Assembly (NCBI GenBank): GCA_030430205.1
Contig: JAUIGE010000015.1
Location: 62,001-126,000 of the forward strand
Direction of reading: 5' to 3'
Length of the DNA: 64,000 nucleotides
Source: Bacteroidia bacterium
GTDB lineage: Bacteria > Bacteroidota > Bacteroidia > J057
The notes under the pieces are model-generated. The model was not told the origin of the DNA. It saw only the letters and a list, made by a program, of their open reading frames with translations, and did no database searches. Position 1 is the stretch's first letter. The number at the start of each line of letters is the position of its first letter. The position numbers and the translations under genes are program-made. This document shows, one piece after another, positions 7,531-17,135 of this stretch.

Positions 7531-8832
7531 ATGTTTCATACCATACTCACGCATGAAAGCCCGGACCTGGATGCCATCATGTCTGTCCTTTTGATGCGCA
7601 AATTTGGGGAAGAGAAATTTCCCGGCGTCAGCACCGCAAAAATTGATTTTGCTTCCGCAGGCAAATTGCCTGATGGCAAAAGCCCCGCAGAGCTGGAAGA
7701 GGAAGGCATCCTCTGTCTTGACATCGGCGGCGGCCGATTTGACACACACCCTGTCGCCAATCAGGTCGACAAAAACAAGCGGGAACGCTCCGCCTCCGAC
7801 CTTGTCGGAGAAGAACTCGGCCTGATTTACGATGAAAACTGGGCGCCACTCATTGAGTATGCCCGTTTGCAGGATACCCAGGGCTACAGCCTTTCCTCCA
7901 AAGAGTACATTCACCACCTGGTGTCTATCCATACCATGCTCCTGGGCCTGGACATCATCTACAGTGGTGATTCCGAAGGAAAATTGCAGGCCGGTATGAG
8001 CATACTGGAATGCATTCCTGTCTATGTCGAAAACAAAGCCAAGAACTTCAACTTCAAGGAGTTGCTTACGCAAATGATCGACCGCTACACCTTCGAATCC
8101 GAGCCGGATCCCGAGATACCTGACAGCGCTTACGACAATTTTAACAAATGGTACCAGCGACTCAACCTGAAGCCCAAGGAGGCTTTTGCCACAGAGGAAC
8201 TGGACGATATGGTTTCCTTGAAATCCATTGCCATAGGAGCTTTTTACCTCAATAATAAGGACCGGGAGAAGGTGTATGAGGTGATAAGTTTATGCCTGAA
8301 AGCAATTTTTACCCGCGAGGAACAATGGGCACTGGCTATAAAGGAATTTGCCGAAAAGGCGGTTTCCAAAAAGATCAACAAAGCCATGATCACGCATATT
8401 GCTTCTGAAAATGGCATGGTGATCAAAGCCTCCCGCTATAAAGGGAAAGGCGATCTCATCATCTACAGAGACCCCAAAACGGGTGCTACCAGCATCCTCC
8501 GTCGTCAAAAAGGGCCATTGGAAAACTTTCAATTGAAAGAACTGGCCGCCAAAATACGCCTGGCGGAATGTGTGGAGCAGGAGGAGGAAACGGATTTTGA
8601 AAAACTGGAAGCCGAAGGCACTGTACATGGCTGGTTTTTGCACCAATCAGGAAATCTCCTGATCAAGGGCTCACCCAAAGCCACGGACTTCGTGCCCAGC
8701 AAAATCCCTCTGGAGCAACTCGCCAAAATCACTTACTACCAACTCAGCGAAAACTTCAGTTTTCCCAGCAAATACGGCATCGCCTATATGAACTATCAGC
8801 GATGGATGCTTCAACAAAAGTTTAAGAAGTGA
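7531..8832 (+). CDS. MYG1/DHH-like predicted metal-dependent phosphoesterase
   Basis: This 433-residue soluble protein lies 14 bp after the trehalose gene. The N-terminus reads ILTHESPDLDAIMSVLLMR, and about 45 residues later comes LDIGGGRFDTHP. This layout recalls MYG1/UPF0160 and DHH-superfamily phosphoesterases, in which Asp/His motifs (THxxxxDxDA, then a D-x-G strand and DHH) bind metal. The usual DHH is DTH here. The C-terminal half includes an RxxGKGDLIIYRDPKTGATSILRR region resembling the substrate-binding end of MYG1 proteins. Family assignment is by motif only; no enzymatic activity can be stated. Confidence 0.5.
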   Translation: MFHTILTHESPDLDAIMSVLLMRKFGEEKFPGVSTAKIDFASAGKLPDGKSPAELEEEGILCLDIGGGRFDTHPVANQVDKNKRERSASDLVGEELGLIYDENWAPLIEYARLQDTQGYSLSSKEYIHHLVSIHTMLLGLDIIYSGDSEGKLQAGMSILECIPVYVENKAKNFNFKELLTQMIDRYTFESEPDPEIPDSAYDNFNKWYQRLNLKPKEAFATEELDDMVSLKSIAIGAFYLNNKDREKVYEVISLCLKAIFTREEQWALAIKEFAEKAVSKKINKAMITHIASENGMVIKASRYKGKGDLIIYRDPKTGATSILRRQKGPLENFQLKELAAKIRLAECVEQEEETDFEKLEAEGTVHGWFLHQSGNLLIKGSPKATDFVPSKIPLEQLAKITYYQLSENFSFPSKYGIAYMNYQRWMLQQKFKK

Positions 8833-8842
8833 GGTTAGGAAG

Positions 8843-8920
8843 GTTTCGTGTTCTGGGTTTCGGGTTTCGGGTAACGACTCGAAACCCAAAACTCGAAACC
8901 CGAAACCCGAAACCCGAAAC
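8843..8920. repeat. palindromic 7-bp tandem repeat, GTTTCGG then CCCGAAA
   Basis: About 11 heptamers in constant phase. The first four units read GTTTCGG-like, then after a GTAACGA centre the orientation flips to CTCGAAA/CCCGAAA. The array can therefore fold into a long hairpin. It fills the spacer between the MYG1-like gene and the prenyltransferase start at 8930. Confidence 0.85.
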
Positions 8921-8929
8921 TTTTCCCCT

Positions 8930-9799
8930 ATGAAAAACTACCTGTCTCTCGTCAAGTTTTCCCACACCATCTTTGCGATGCCCTTCGCATTGATAGGCTT
9001 GTTTTGGGGATTTCATGTGTTGAATATAGCGGGGGAAACGCCAGACAAGCCTTTGTGGCAGACCCTACTGCTGGTTACGCTCTGCATGATCACGGCCCGC
9101 AATGCGGCCATGGGCTTCAATCGCTATATTGACAGAGATATAGACGCGAAAAATGAGCGCACGACCCAGCGGGAGATTCCCGCGGGCATCATCTCGCCGC
9201 GCAATGCGCTGCTGTTCATCCTGATCAATGTTGCGATATTCATCGGTGCCACCGCTTTTATCAACCCGCTTTGTTTTTACCTGTCACCGGTCGCCTTATT
9301 GGTGGTTTTGGGGTATTCACTCACCAAACGCTTTACGGCGCTTTGTCACCTGATATTAGGCCTGGGCCTGTCCCTGGCTCCGGTAGGAGCATTTCTGGCC
9401 ATCACAGGGCATTTTGATTGGGAGCCCATCATATTGGGCATAGGGGTGCTTACCTGGGTAAGCGGATTTGACATCATATACGCCCTGCAGGACGAGCATT
9501 TCGACAAGGAAAACGACCTCAGCAGCATCCCCGCCTGGCTGGGAAAGAAACGCGCCCTCTTCGTTTCTACCGCCTTGCATATCATAACCGCGGGTATGAT
9601 CATTCTTTTTGGTGTCCTGATCCGGGAAGGATGGCTATACTGGCTGGGTGCCAGTGGTTTTATCAGCCTGCTGATCTATCAGCACCTCCTGGTCAAGCCT
9701 CATGACCTCAGCAAGGTCAACCTCGCCTTCTTCACGACCAATGGCATTGCCTCTGTGTTTTTTGCCGGATTTGTGATAATGGGATTGTTGGTGGGTTAA
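8930..9799 (+). CDS. UbiA-family polyprenyltransferase (quinone biosynthesis)
   Basis: A 289-residue membrane protein with 8-9 hydrophobic segments. The first prenyl-diphosphate/Mg site is NRYIDRDIDAKNERT (NxxxDxxxD), and the second is DIIYALQDEHFDKEND (DxxxxxxDxxxD). The sequence is closest in style to 4-hydroxybenzoate octaprenyltransferase-like enzymes, which in menaquinone-making Bacteroidota usually serve the futalosine pathway (MqnP) rather than ubiquinone synthesis. No other quinone gene lies nearby, so the aromatic acceptor is inferred. Confidence 0.88.
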   Translation: MKNYLSLVKFSHTIFAMPFALIGLFWGFHVLNIAGETPDKPLWQTLLLVTLCMITARNAAMGFNRYIDRDIDAKNERTTQREIPAGIISPRNALLFILINVAIFIGATAFINPLCFYLSPVALLVVLGYSLTKRFTALCHLILGLGLSLAPVGAFLAITGHFDWEPIILGIGVLTWVSGFDIIYALQDEHFDKENDLSSIPAWLGKKRALFVSTALHIITAGMIILFGVLIREGWLYWLGASGFISLLIYQHLLVKPHDLSKVNLAFFTTNGIASVFFAGFVIMGLLVG

Positions 9800-9814
9800 G
9801 CTAAAAACAGCTAT

Positions 9815-10258
9815 TCATCCCTCCTCCGGATTGAAGGGCAAAATATTCGAATTAAACCAAAACTGATCCAGCCTGCGGACCATTTCGACAAATTCGTCAA
9901 AGTCGAGGGGTTTAACCAGGTAGCTATTGGCGCCGAGGTCGTAGCATTTGCGGATTTCCCGGCGGTTGGAGGAAGTACTCAGGATGATAACCGGGAGGTG
10001 TTGGCTGCGTTTGTCGCCTTTTATTTCCTGGAGAACCTCTATTCCATTTTTTCGGGGAAGGTTGAGGTCCAGCAGGATCAATGATGGAAAAGGAATATCC
10101 TTGCCAGGCCCTCTTTCATCGAGGTAATCCATGGCAACCATGCCATCTTTCACCGCAAATAGTTCTACTTTGTCACCCAATGCCATTCTAAAAGCCTCTT
10201 TCGTCAACAACACATCTCCCGCGCTGTCTTCAACTAAAAGTATTTCGTATGGCTTCAT
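9815..10258 (-). CDS. CheY-like single-domain response regulator (Rcp1 type)
   Basis: A 147-residue receiver domain with no output domain. It has the acidic pair after the first strand (LLVEDSAGD), phospho-acceptor Asp in LILLDLNLPRKNGIEVL, the Thr/Ser switch in VIILSTSS, and the conserved Lys in YLVKPLDFDEF. The insertion-rich form with DVLLTKEAF near the N-terminus and a Trp-containing C-terminal helix is typical of Rcp1-type regulators that pair with hybrid or phytochrome-like histidine kinases. No kinase is adjacent. It is convergent with the prenyltransferase gene, with 15 bp between stops. Confidence 0.92.
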   Translation of the reverse strand: MKPYEILLVEDSAGDVLLTKEAFRMALGDKVELFAVKDGMVAMDYLDERGPGKDIPFPSLILLDLNLPRKNGIEVLQEIKGDKRSQHLPVIILSTSSNRREIRKCYDLGANSYLVKPLDFDEFVEMVRRLDQFWFNSNILPFNPEEG

Positions 10259-10459
10259 TACCCTCTTATAATAATTTGCTTATTAACAATAATAATGATT
10301 GTGATATTACTTAAAAATAATTTCTTAATGAATTTAGCTTTTACATGAAAATAAGTTTTTTTGAAATTTTTTCTTGATGGTGGTTACATCCCCCGGCCTT
10401 AGTTACACAGAAGAGCAAATACATCCCTTCAGGATTGTTAAAGCTCAATTGTAACGCAC

Positions 10460-13400
10460 ATGAAAAACGTAATCCCCATTTATCTGCCCCTGGTTTTGTG
10501 CCTGATACTGATCCGGCCATCTGCATTTGCTCAACAGAATACCAACCAATACAATGTAGAGGTTGCCTGGGGAGCTAAGGTGAACACTTTTTCGGGTAAT
10601 CTTTTATTCCGGGAAGTACTTTTTGACATCCCTTCCTCTACCACTCCCCTGGAGCTTTCCATCAGCTATAATAGCCTGTTAAAGGAAAATAACTGGGGCA
10701 TGGGACCAGGTTGGACCATGTCTGAAAACCTGTTTTACCAGGTTTTGGCGTCGGGAGATATCAGCCTCCGGCGTGCTGATGGTCGTTCCGACAAATTCAC
10801 CAAAAATGGCAGCACCTATGACAGCCCTGCGTCAAGCTATGAAGAGCTGGAGCTCTCCTCAGATACGGTGAGGATAAAACGCAGAAATAACACTGTCTAC
10901 GAATTTGCAGACAGCAGCCACAAAAAGATCACCAGCCTCAAAAGGCCCAATGGCAACCGTATCGATTACAGCTATGACTCCAATGGCAAACTTGCCTCTT
11001 TAACGGATCCCTATGGCAGAAGCATTTACTTTGGCTGGTCTGGCGGAAAATTGCGAACCATCAGGGAAGAAAATGGAAGTAAAAAGCGCTCCTGGTTTTT
11101 CTCCTACAATGGCGATTTGCTGGCAGCGATCAGTTTTCCGGCTAAAAAAAGATATGAATTTACTTATAATGAAGATAAACTGCTCCAGCAGATCATCAAT
11201 CCTCTGGGCCATAGCCTGGAGATAGGCTATTATCGAAATTGTGCTGTATCGCGTGTGCATTTAGGCGCTGTAGGGATGGAAATGAACTTTTCCTATGATG
11301 CGGGAAGCAGGATCTGTAGCCTGGAGGAACAAGTGGGTGCCGGTACTCAAAGCAGCACATTTAGCTATGATGCATCAGGTCGGCTGGCAAGTTATAGCGG
11401 CAGTTGTTGCGGAGCAGATGTCAGCTATGAGTATGATGCCATCGGCAATGTCAGCAGGAAGACTGATGCCAATGGAAATGACACCCGCTATGCCTATGAT
11501 ACAAGAGGCAATCTGTTAAAACAAAAAAATGCCTTTGGCGATTCAATCACCTGGATGTATGATCCTGTTATCAATTGCCCGATAACAAAAACCGACTACA
11601 ATGGAAATACGACCAGCTATACCTATGATTCAGAGGGAAATCTCACCTCTGTCATTCATCCTACAGCTGCGGTACAAAAATATGGCTACAATGCTGCTGG
11701 AAGGCAATTGTATTCGGTAAATGAAAAGGGTGATACAACCCATTATGCCTATAACGCCTCAAACTTTATGACGAGCCAGGTGTCTCCCCTGGGGATAACT
11801 GAAACTTTTACCTACGATAACCTGGGCCATAGAACATCCTATACCGATGGAAATGGCAATACGACCACTTATGATTATGATGATCTGGATAGGCTCATCA
11901 GGCTTACCCAACCCATTTCAGGAAGTCATACCTTCCAATATACTTATGATGCAGCAGGCAATAAAACGTCAGAAACCAATGAAGATGGGCTGAAAACCAC
12001 CTTTCAGTATGATGCGCTGGGAAGAATAGTCACAAGTACAGCCCCTCTTGGCAAAACATGGCTCTATTCCTATGATCAAAAAAATCTGTTAGGAGAAATA
12101 GATCCCAATGGCAATTCCACCACCTATGCCTATGACGCCAAAAACCGTCTGATTAGCCAGACAAATGCAGGCGGGACCAGAAGTTATACTTATGATGCGC
12201 AGAACAATCTGCTGAGCCGTACAGACGCCCTTGGGCGTACAACTTCCTATAGCTATGATGCGCTGAATCGCAAAATCAGCACTACCAATCCCCTCGGAGA
12301 TACGGAGAGCATCACATTTGATGCAAATGGTAACAAAACATCGGAAACCGATTTTGCAGGCAATACTTCTTCCCTTTTCTACAACTCCCGCGATTGGCAG
12401 ACAAAAATCATTTCAGCCAGCGGAGACAGTGTCTCCTTCACCTACGACGCAGCGGGCAATCAGGTCTCTATCATCAATCCGAGAGGAAACATGACCCTAT
12501 TTGGCTATGACAAAGACAAGCGTCGGACATTTACTGTAAATGCATTGGGAGATACCGTCAAATACGAGTATGATAATGTGGGAAATGTCATCAGAGAAGT
12601 GGACCCAAGCGGCCGAAGTACCCGCTATACCTATGATGCCGCTCATCGAATTCTGAGCGAATATCCCACCAGCAGCGAAATCACCCAGTATACCTATACC
12701 GGAAGCGGCAAGCTTTTGAGTACAACCTACCCCAATGGGAATGTGGAAACACAGGAATTTGACCTGCTCGGAAGGGTGACACGCAGTTCAGATAATCTCG
12801 GACAGATAGAGAAATATACCTATGATGCCAATGACAACATCCTGACCATCCATGTTGGCATAGGAGATTCCACAGTCTTTTATTACGACTTTGCCAACAG
12901 GAACATCCTGAATATCAACCCCAAAGGAGATAGCATAAGCTATACCTATGATGCTGAGGGAAATCGCCTCAGCATGAAAAATGCCGAAGGACAAATCACA
13001 AAATACCAGTATGACGGATTAAATCGTCTGACTGAAAAAATTGATCCTGCCTTAGATACCATCAGGTATACCTATGATGCCATGGACCGGATTGTCCAAT
13101 TGGAGAATCCCAAAGGAGGTACTACCACCTATGATTATGATGCTATCGGGCGATTGATTCGGGAGGAATACGACGACGGCTCGGAGACGAAATTTGCCTA
13201 CGATGCCGGAGGGAATATGATCCGCAGGATCGATCCGAATGGCGATACCCTGAAAATGACATACGATGCCCTGGATCGCCTGATCAAAAAGGACTATCCC
13301 GGCAGCAATGACGATTTTTATGCTTATGATAAAGCAAGTCGCCTGGACAGTGCCTGGAATACTTATGGAGTGGTTACTTTTTCCTATGATTCTGCCGGCA

Positions 13401-15238
13401 GGGTAATAGGCGATTATCGCGATGGCATAGGCAGCAGCAAGTCCCACGACATGGCGGGAGCTACGACTAGCTTTACTTTCCCCCAAAATTTTAGCATCCT
13501 GGAAAGCTATGATGCGCGGGGGCGGCTGACAAGCCTGAAAAAGGCCGCCAGTCTTTCAGATCAATTTGTAGCATATACCTATGACCTGAATGGCCAAAAA
13601 CTGAGTTCCACGCAGGGAAATGGCACCGAATCGGTATATGTCTATGATGAGTTGGGAAATATGACGAGCATCAGCCACCGCAATCCGGGAAGTTTTTGGG
13701 ATGTGGATTATACCTATGACAAAGACGGAAATCGGCTTACTACCCTAAAAAATCACCGCACGACACATTCAGAGCAGTATCTCTATGATGACATACAGCG
13801 CCTGACTGACTTCCGTGTAGGCACCCTCAGCGGTGGGAATATTCCTGCTCCTACCAGGGATGTGATATACAGCCTGGATGACAATGGCAATCTTACCCAA
13901 ATCAGCGATAACCTGGCCATCACTTCCTTCAGCACCAACTCCATGAACCAGTACCTCACCCTAGGTGCTGCAAGCCCTACCTATGACCCCGATGGAAATA
14001 TGACCTTTGATGGCAGCCAGTACTATTTCTATGATATGGAAAACAGGCTGATCAAATTGAGCAGCGATGCCGCAGGTCTTTTGCCAAAAGTTACCTATCA
14101 ATATGATGCCCTCGGACGCCTGATAAAACGGGATGATGGCGTGGATGCTACGCTCTTTTACTACGATGGAGACAGGATTGTAGAAAGCCGCAATAGCAGT
14201 GATACCACTATCTATATCTATGGAATATCCATGGATGAGCATGTCTGCGGAATCACCAATGGTGTTCGGATTTATTACCATCAGGACATTCTCAACTCAG
14301 TGGTTTCTCTGACTGATAATAGCGGGACGGTAGTAGAGCAGATAGAATTTGATGCCTATGGCGAACCCAGCTTCTTAAGCTCTGGTTTTGTCTCCAAACC
14401 TGCTTCCAGTTACGACAATAAATTCCTGTTTAGCAGTGCATTAAGGGATGATAGCAGCGGCCTATACTATATGCGTGCGCGCTGGTTCAAACCCGACATT
14501 GGCAGTTTTACAAGTCCTGACCCGGATGGGCTGGCTGATGATCCGCGCAATGTTTATACCTATTCCTTCAGAAACCCCATATCATGGACAGACCCATCAG
14601 GCAGGGGGCGTGTGGAAGCCAAGGCAACCGTGAATATGCAATACAATGCACATGAAAGGGCCGTATTGAAAGGAGGAAGAAATATTGTCACAAAAAATCA
14701 GGCAAGTTTCCCGCAAGCCGGAGGCGAGCTCTGGGGTGATTTCACCAATATTGGAAAGGTTTATTTCTTTACCAACGCCAAAGGCGATAATGATACAGAT
14801 CAAAATTTTACCACTTTGGGAAATGTATTTGACCGCTGGTATTTCACATCTTCCTTTGAAGGAGGGGATATCACAACCGTAAAATACATGGTAGGTGATC
14901 AATGCCATGAAAGAAAATTCTGGCCCGTTACGATGAATTTCAGGGTTACGGAAAGAGAACCCACAAAAACACTTGGGTTAGCCCATGGACCTGTCTCAGG
15001 AGGCATTAGCTGGGATGAGGCTGGAGTTCTTCTTATGAAAAGGAAAGTGCAGTTGGTTTACACGATTGATACACAGGGAAACAGCTCTGTCAAGATCACC
15101 CCCCAGGCGACCGAGTACTTTGGTCTTTCTCAAAAATACCATTACTACACCTACTTCAGTTGGGACAAAATCAATGGCAACAGAGCCATATTTGGTAGCT
15201 ATACCAGCAGTTCAGGAAACGGAAACATCGGCCGATAA
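10460..15238 (+). CDS. RHS/YD-repeat protein with unrecognised C-terminal domain
   Basis: A 1592-residue protein beginning with a signal peptide (MKNVIPIYLPLVLCLILIRPSAFA). After a DUF6531-like N-terminal region it contains dozens of YD repeats (YDxxGN and similar) that form the beta-cocoon shell of RHS proteins. The conserved core end reads SGLYYMRARWFKPDIGSF and then YSFRNPISWTDPSGRG at about residue 1378. The last ~210 residues are non-repetitive, with no toxin motif I recognise, and would be the variable tip. There is no VgrG/PAAR or T6SS gene nearby and no T9SS sorting domain at its end, so the export route beyond Sec is unclear. It could be a polymorphic toxin or a surface adhesin. Confidence 0.9.
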   Translation: MKNVIPIYLPLVLCLILIRPSAFAQQNTNQYNVEVAWGAKVNTFSGNLLFREVLFDIPSSTTPLELSISYNSLLKENNWGMGPGWTMSENLFYQVLASGDISLRRADGRSDKFTKNGSTYDSPASSYEELELSSDTVRIKRRNNTVYEFADSSHKKITSLKRPNGNRIDYSYDSNGKLASLTDPYGRSIYFGWSGGKLRTIREENGSKKRSWFFSYNGDLLAAISFPAKKRYEFTYNEDKLLQQIINPLGHSLEIGYYRNCAVSRVHLGAVGMEMNFSYDAGSRICSLEEQVGAGTQSSTFSYDASGRLASYSGSCCGADVSYEYDAIGNVSRKTDANGNDTRYAYDTRGNLLKQKNAFGDSITWMYDPVINCPITKTDYNGNTTSYTYDSEGNLTSVIHPTAAVQKYGYNAAGRQLYSVNEKGDTTHYAYNASNFMTSQVSPLGITETFTYDNLGHRTSYTDGNGNTTTYDYDDLDRLIRLTQPISGSHTFQYTYDAAGNKTSETNEDGLKTTFQYDALGRIVTSTAPLGKTWLYSYDQKNLLGEIDPNGNSTTYAYDAKNRLISQTNAGGTRSYTYDAQNNLLSRTDALGRTTSYSYDALNRKISTTNPLGDTESITFDANGNKTSETDFAGNTSSLFYNSRDWQTKIISASGDSVSFTYDAAGNQVSIINPRGNMTLFGYDKDKRRTFTVNALGDTVKYEYDNVGNVIREVDPSGRSTRYTYDAAHRILSEYPTSSEITQYTYTGSGKLLSTTYPNGNVETQEFDLLGRVTRSSDNLGQIEKYTYDANDNILTIHVGIGDSTVFYYDFANRNILNINPKGDSISYTYDAEGNRLSMKNAEGQITKYQYDGLNRLTEKIDPALDTIRYTYDAMDRIVQLENPKGGTTTYDYDAIGRLIREEYDDGSETKFAYDAGGNMIRRIDPNGDTLKMTYDALDRLIKKDYPGSNDDFYAYDKASRLDSAWNTYGVVTFSYDSAGRVIGDYRDGIGSSKSHDMAGATTSFTFPQNFSILESYDARGRLTSLKKAASLSDQFVAYTYDLNGQKLSSTQGNGTESVYVYDELGNMTSISHRNPGSFWDVDYTYDKDGNRLTTLKNHRTTHSEQYLYDDIQRLTDFRVGTLSGGNIPAPTRDVIYSLDDNGNLTQISDNLAITSFSTNSMNQYLTLGAASPTYDPDGNMTFDGSQYYFYDMENRLIKLSSDAAGLLPKVTYQYDALGRLIKRDDGVDATLFYYDGDRIVESRNSSDTTIYIYGISMDEHVCGITNGVRIYYHQDILNSVVSLTDNSGTVVEQIEFDAYGEPSFLSSGFVSKPASSYDNKFLFSSALRDDSSGLYYMRARWFKPDIGSFTSPDPDGLADDPRNVYTYSFRNPISWTDPSGRGRVEAKATVNMQYNAHERAVLKGGRNIVTKNQASFPQAGGELWGDFTNIGKVYFFTNAKGDNDTDQNFTTLGNVFDRWYFTSSFEGGDITTVKYMVGDQCHERKFWPVTMNFRVTEREPTKTLGLAHGPVSGGISWDEAGVLLMKRKVQLVYTIDTQGNSSVKITPQATEYFGLSQKYHYYTYFSWDKINGNRAIFGSYTSSSGNGNIGR

Positions 15239-15257
15239 GTCAAAAAATATCCATACA

Positions 15258-17072
15258 ATGAAAAAGAAATTAAATAATTCCTATATCCTTTTTATTCTCT
15301 TCCTCATTTGCGGAGGGATTATAAAAGCCCAGCAATTTGCCACAGTCAATGAATGCGATTGCTGTGACCCTAAAATGCCATTTGTTCATGGAGAGCAGAT
15401 AGACTGCCCGGGTGGGCTCCCCTTTGTGGAGTTTCCCGACACCATCTATATGGCTATCTCCAACCTGACGGTAGAGCTTTCTCCTACCTACTACCCTGCT
15501 GGCGGCGCAGCCAACTGGAGCAGTGGCCAAAACAGCCTGACAGTCTCTGTCAGCCCGGGAACTGTTTCGGTAAACTATACCACAGCCGCAAACTGCAGCC
15601 ACACAGATACCATCACTGTCATCGGACATACGAACCATATCTCGGGAAAAGTCTTCATGGACCTCGATGGAGATGGCGTCCAAAGCCCTCCTGAAACGAC
15701 GACCATTCCTGCCCTCAGGCTCAGTTTGTTTACGACAAAAGGAGAAATGGTCCAGGCCACCGTCACGGACGGTTCAGGTGATTATTTTTTTGAGGGCATG
15801 AAGCCCGAAGACTATGTCATCAGGATCGACTCCCCTATCAGTGGCACAGTGGTCAGTGCCCCGGGACCTGACAATAACTTTGAGCCTGTCAGCAGAGCGA
15901 CCTTCCCTATCACGGTGGGCCCGACGACCATCATCAATGGTATAGATGGCGGTCTTTTCCCGCAGATTCCGGGCAAGATCAGCGGCCGCGTCTTCGCCGA
16001 TCTCGATGGAGATGGCATCCGTGAGCCGGAGGACCATCCGATCCCTGACTTTCCTATTTTTATTTACCCCACATCAGGAGGAGCACCGGATATCTATATT
16101 ACAGAGGAAGATGGAACCTATGAATTCCCTTATTTGCCTCCAGGTGGCTATTATCTGGAGGGATTCCCGAGGCCTGATTTCCCTCTCGTCACAACCCCCA
16201 ACCAGGGGCCTCCCAATACCAATTCAGATTTTGTTTATGTACCCGGAACCCTCGTAACCCCTCCTTCTGCCCAGACACAGTCTCCGTTATTTATCAATCC
16301 TCCTGGACAGATTCAGATTCCCAATATTGACCTGGGATTGAAGAAGGATACGGTCGTGCGAGTCAAAATTATAGGAATCATCTCAGGGGCAGATCGCGGC
16401 AATGGCGATATGGGTACAGAGTTGGAAACAGGTGGCTTACTCCCGGGAACGGAGCCCTACTCTGGCCTCGGTTATGGCCTTACAGAAGGTGCTGGGCTGG
16501 TATTGAATGCTTCAAAAGTCGCCGATGTGGTGGATTATGTTGTGGTCGAATTGCGGGACAAAAACGACTCCACTGCGGTCGTAGCCTCCAAGCCAGGCTT
16601 GATGCTGAAAGATGGCACAGTGGTGGATGAATGTGGAAAGACCATGACCTTTGCCGTCCCTTCAGGCAGCTATTATATAGCCCTTCGCCACAGAAATCAT
16701 CTGGATATCCGCACCAAATTCCCTATCTTTTTGGATGACCAGGATTTTACCCTTGACTTCACCGACCCCAACCAGCCAACCGCGGGCCTAGATCCGCAAA
16801 AAACACTCGATGATGGCCGTTTGGGCCTTTGGGGTGGAGACGCCAATGGCGATAATGAACTCAAATACAGCGGCCCCAATAACGACCGGCAAAGTATCCT
16901 GATAGATATTGGTGGTACAGATATCACCAACTCCACCAACGGTTATAAACTGGAAGACATCAACCTGGATGGCATCATCAAATATTCCGGCCCCGACAAT
17001 GACCGCCAGCCTTTGCTGGAAAACATCGGCGGAACAGATGTTACCAATACAAAAAAGAGCGGTGATAATTAG
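15258..17072 (+). CDS. SdrD B-domain / dockerin-like repeat surface protein
   Basis: 604 residues from the ATG at 15258, 19 bp after the RHS stop; the start is set by the signal peptide (KLNNSYILFILFLICGGIIKA). Two SdrD/Cna-B-like calcium-binding modules follow: SGKVFMDLDGDGVQSPPE and SGRVFADLDGDGIREPED, each with a DGxYxF and pG-Y hairpin. The C-terminus has two dockerin-like calcium loops, GGDANGDNELKYSGP and EDINLDGIIKYSGP. This ending is common in Bacteroidota secreted proteins. Its position behind the RHS gene suggests co-expression; it does not look like a typical immunity protein. Confidence 0.8.
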   Translation: MKKKLNNSYILFILFLICGGIIKAQQFATVNECDCCDPKMPFVHGEQIDCPGGLPFVEFPDTIYMAISNLTVELSPTYYPAGGAANWSSGQNSLTVSVSPGTVSVNYTTAANCSHTDTITVIGHTNHISGKVFMDLDGDGVQSPPETTTIPALRLSLFTTKGEMVQATVTDGSGDYFFEGMKPEDYVIRIDSPISGTVVSAPGPDNNFEPVSRATFPITVGPTTIINGIDGGLFPQIPGKISGRVFADLDGDGIREPEDHPIPDFPIFIYPTSGGAPDIYITEEDGTYEFPYLPPGGYYLEGFPRPDFPLVTTPNQGPPNTNSDFVYVPGTLVTPPSAQTQSPLFINPPGQIQIPNIDLGLKKDTVVRVKIIGIISGADRGNGDMGTELETGGLLPGTEPYSGLGYGLTEGAGLVLNASKVADVVDYVVVELRDKNDSTAVVASKPGLMLKDGTVVDECGKTMTFAVPSGSYYIALRHRNHLDIRTKFPIFLDDQDFTLDFTDPNQPTAGLDPQKTLDDGRLGLWGGDANGDNELKYSGPNNDRQSILIDIGGTDITNSTNGYKLEDINLDGIIKYSGPDNDRQPLLENIGGTDVTNTKKSGDN

Positions 17073-17077
17073 TAGGC

Positions 17078-17119
17078 TACTCTCTACTCTCTACTCTCTA
17101 CTCTCTACTCTCTACTCTC
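17078..17119. repeat. 7-bp tandem repeat, unit TACTCTC
   Basis: Six near-perfect tandem heptamers begin 5 bp after the stop of the SdrD-like gene and fill the spacer up to the next gene. Confidence 0.9.
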
Positions 17120-17135
17120 CTAATCCTAAAAAAAA

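Noticed and set aside
15258-17072. Immunity protein for the RHS tip domain
   Set aside because: It is a large exported SdrD/dockerin-like protein, unlike the small soluble or membrane immunity proteins of such systems.
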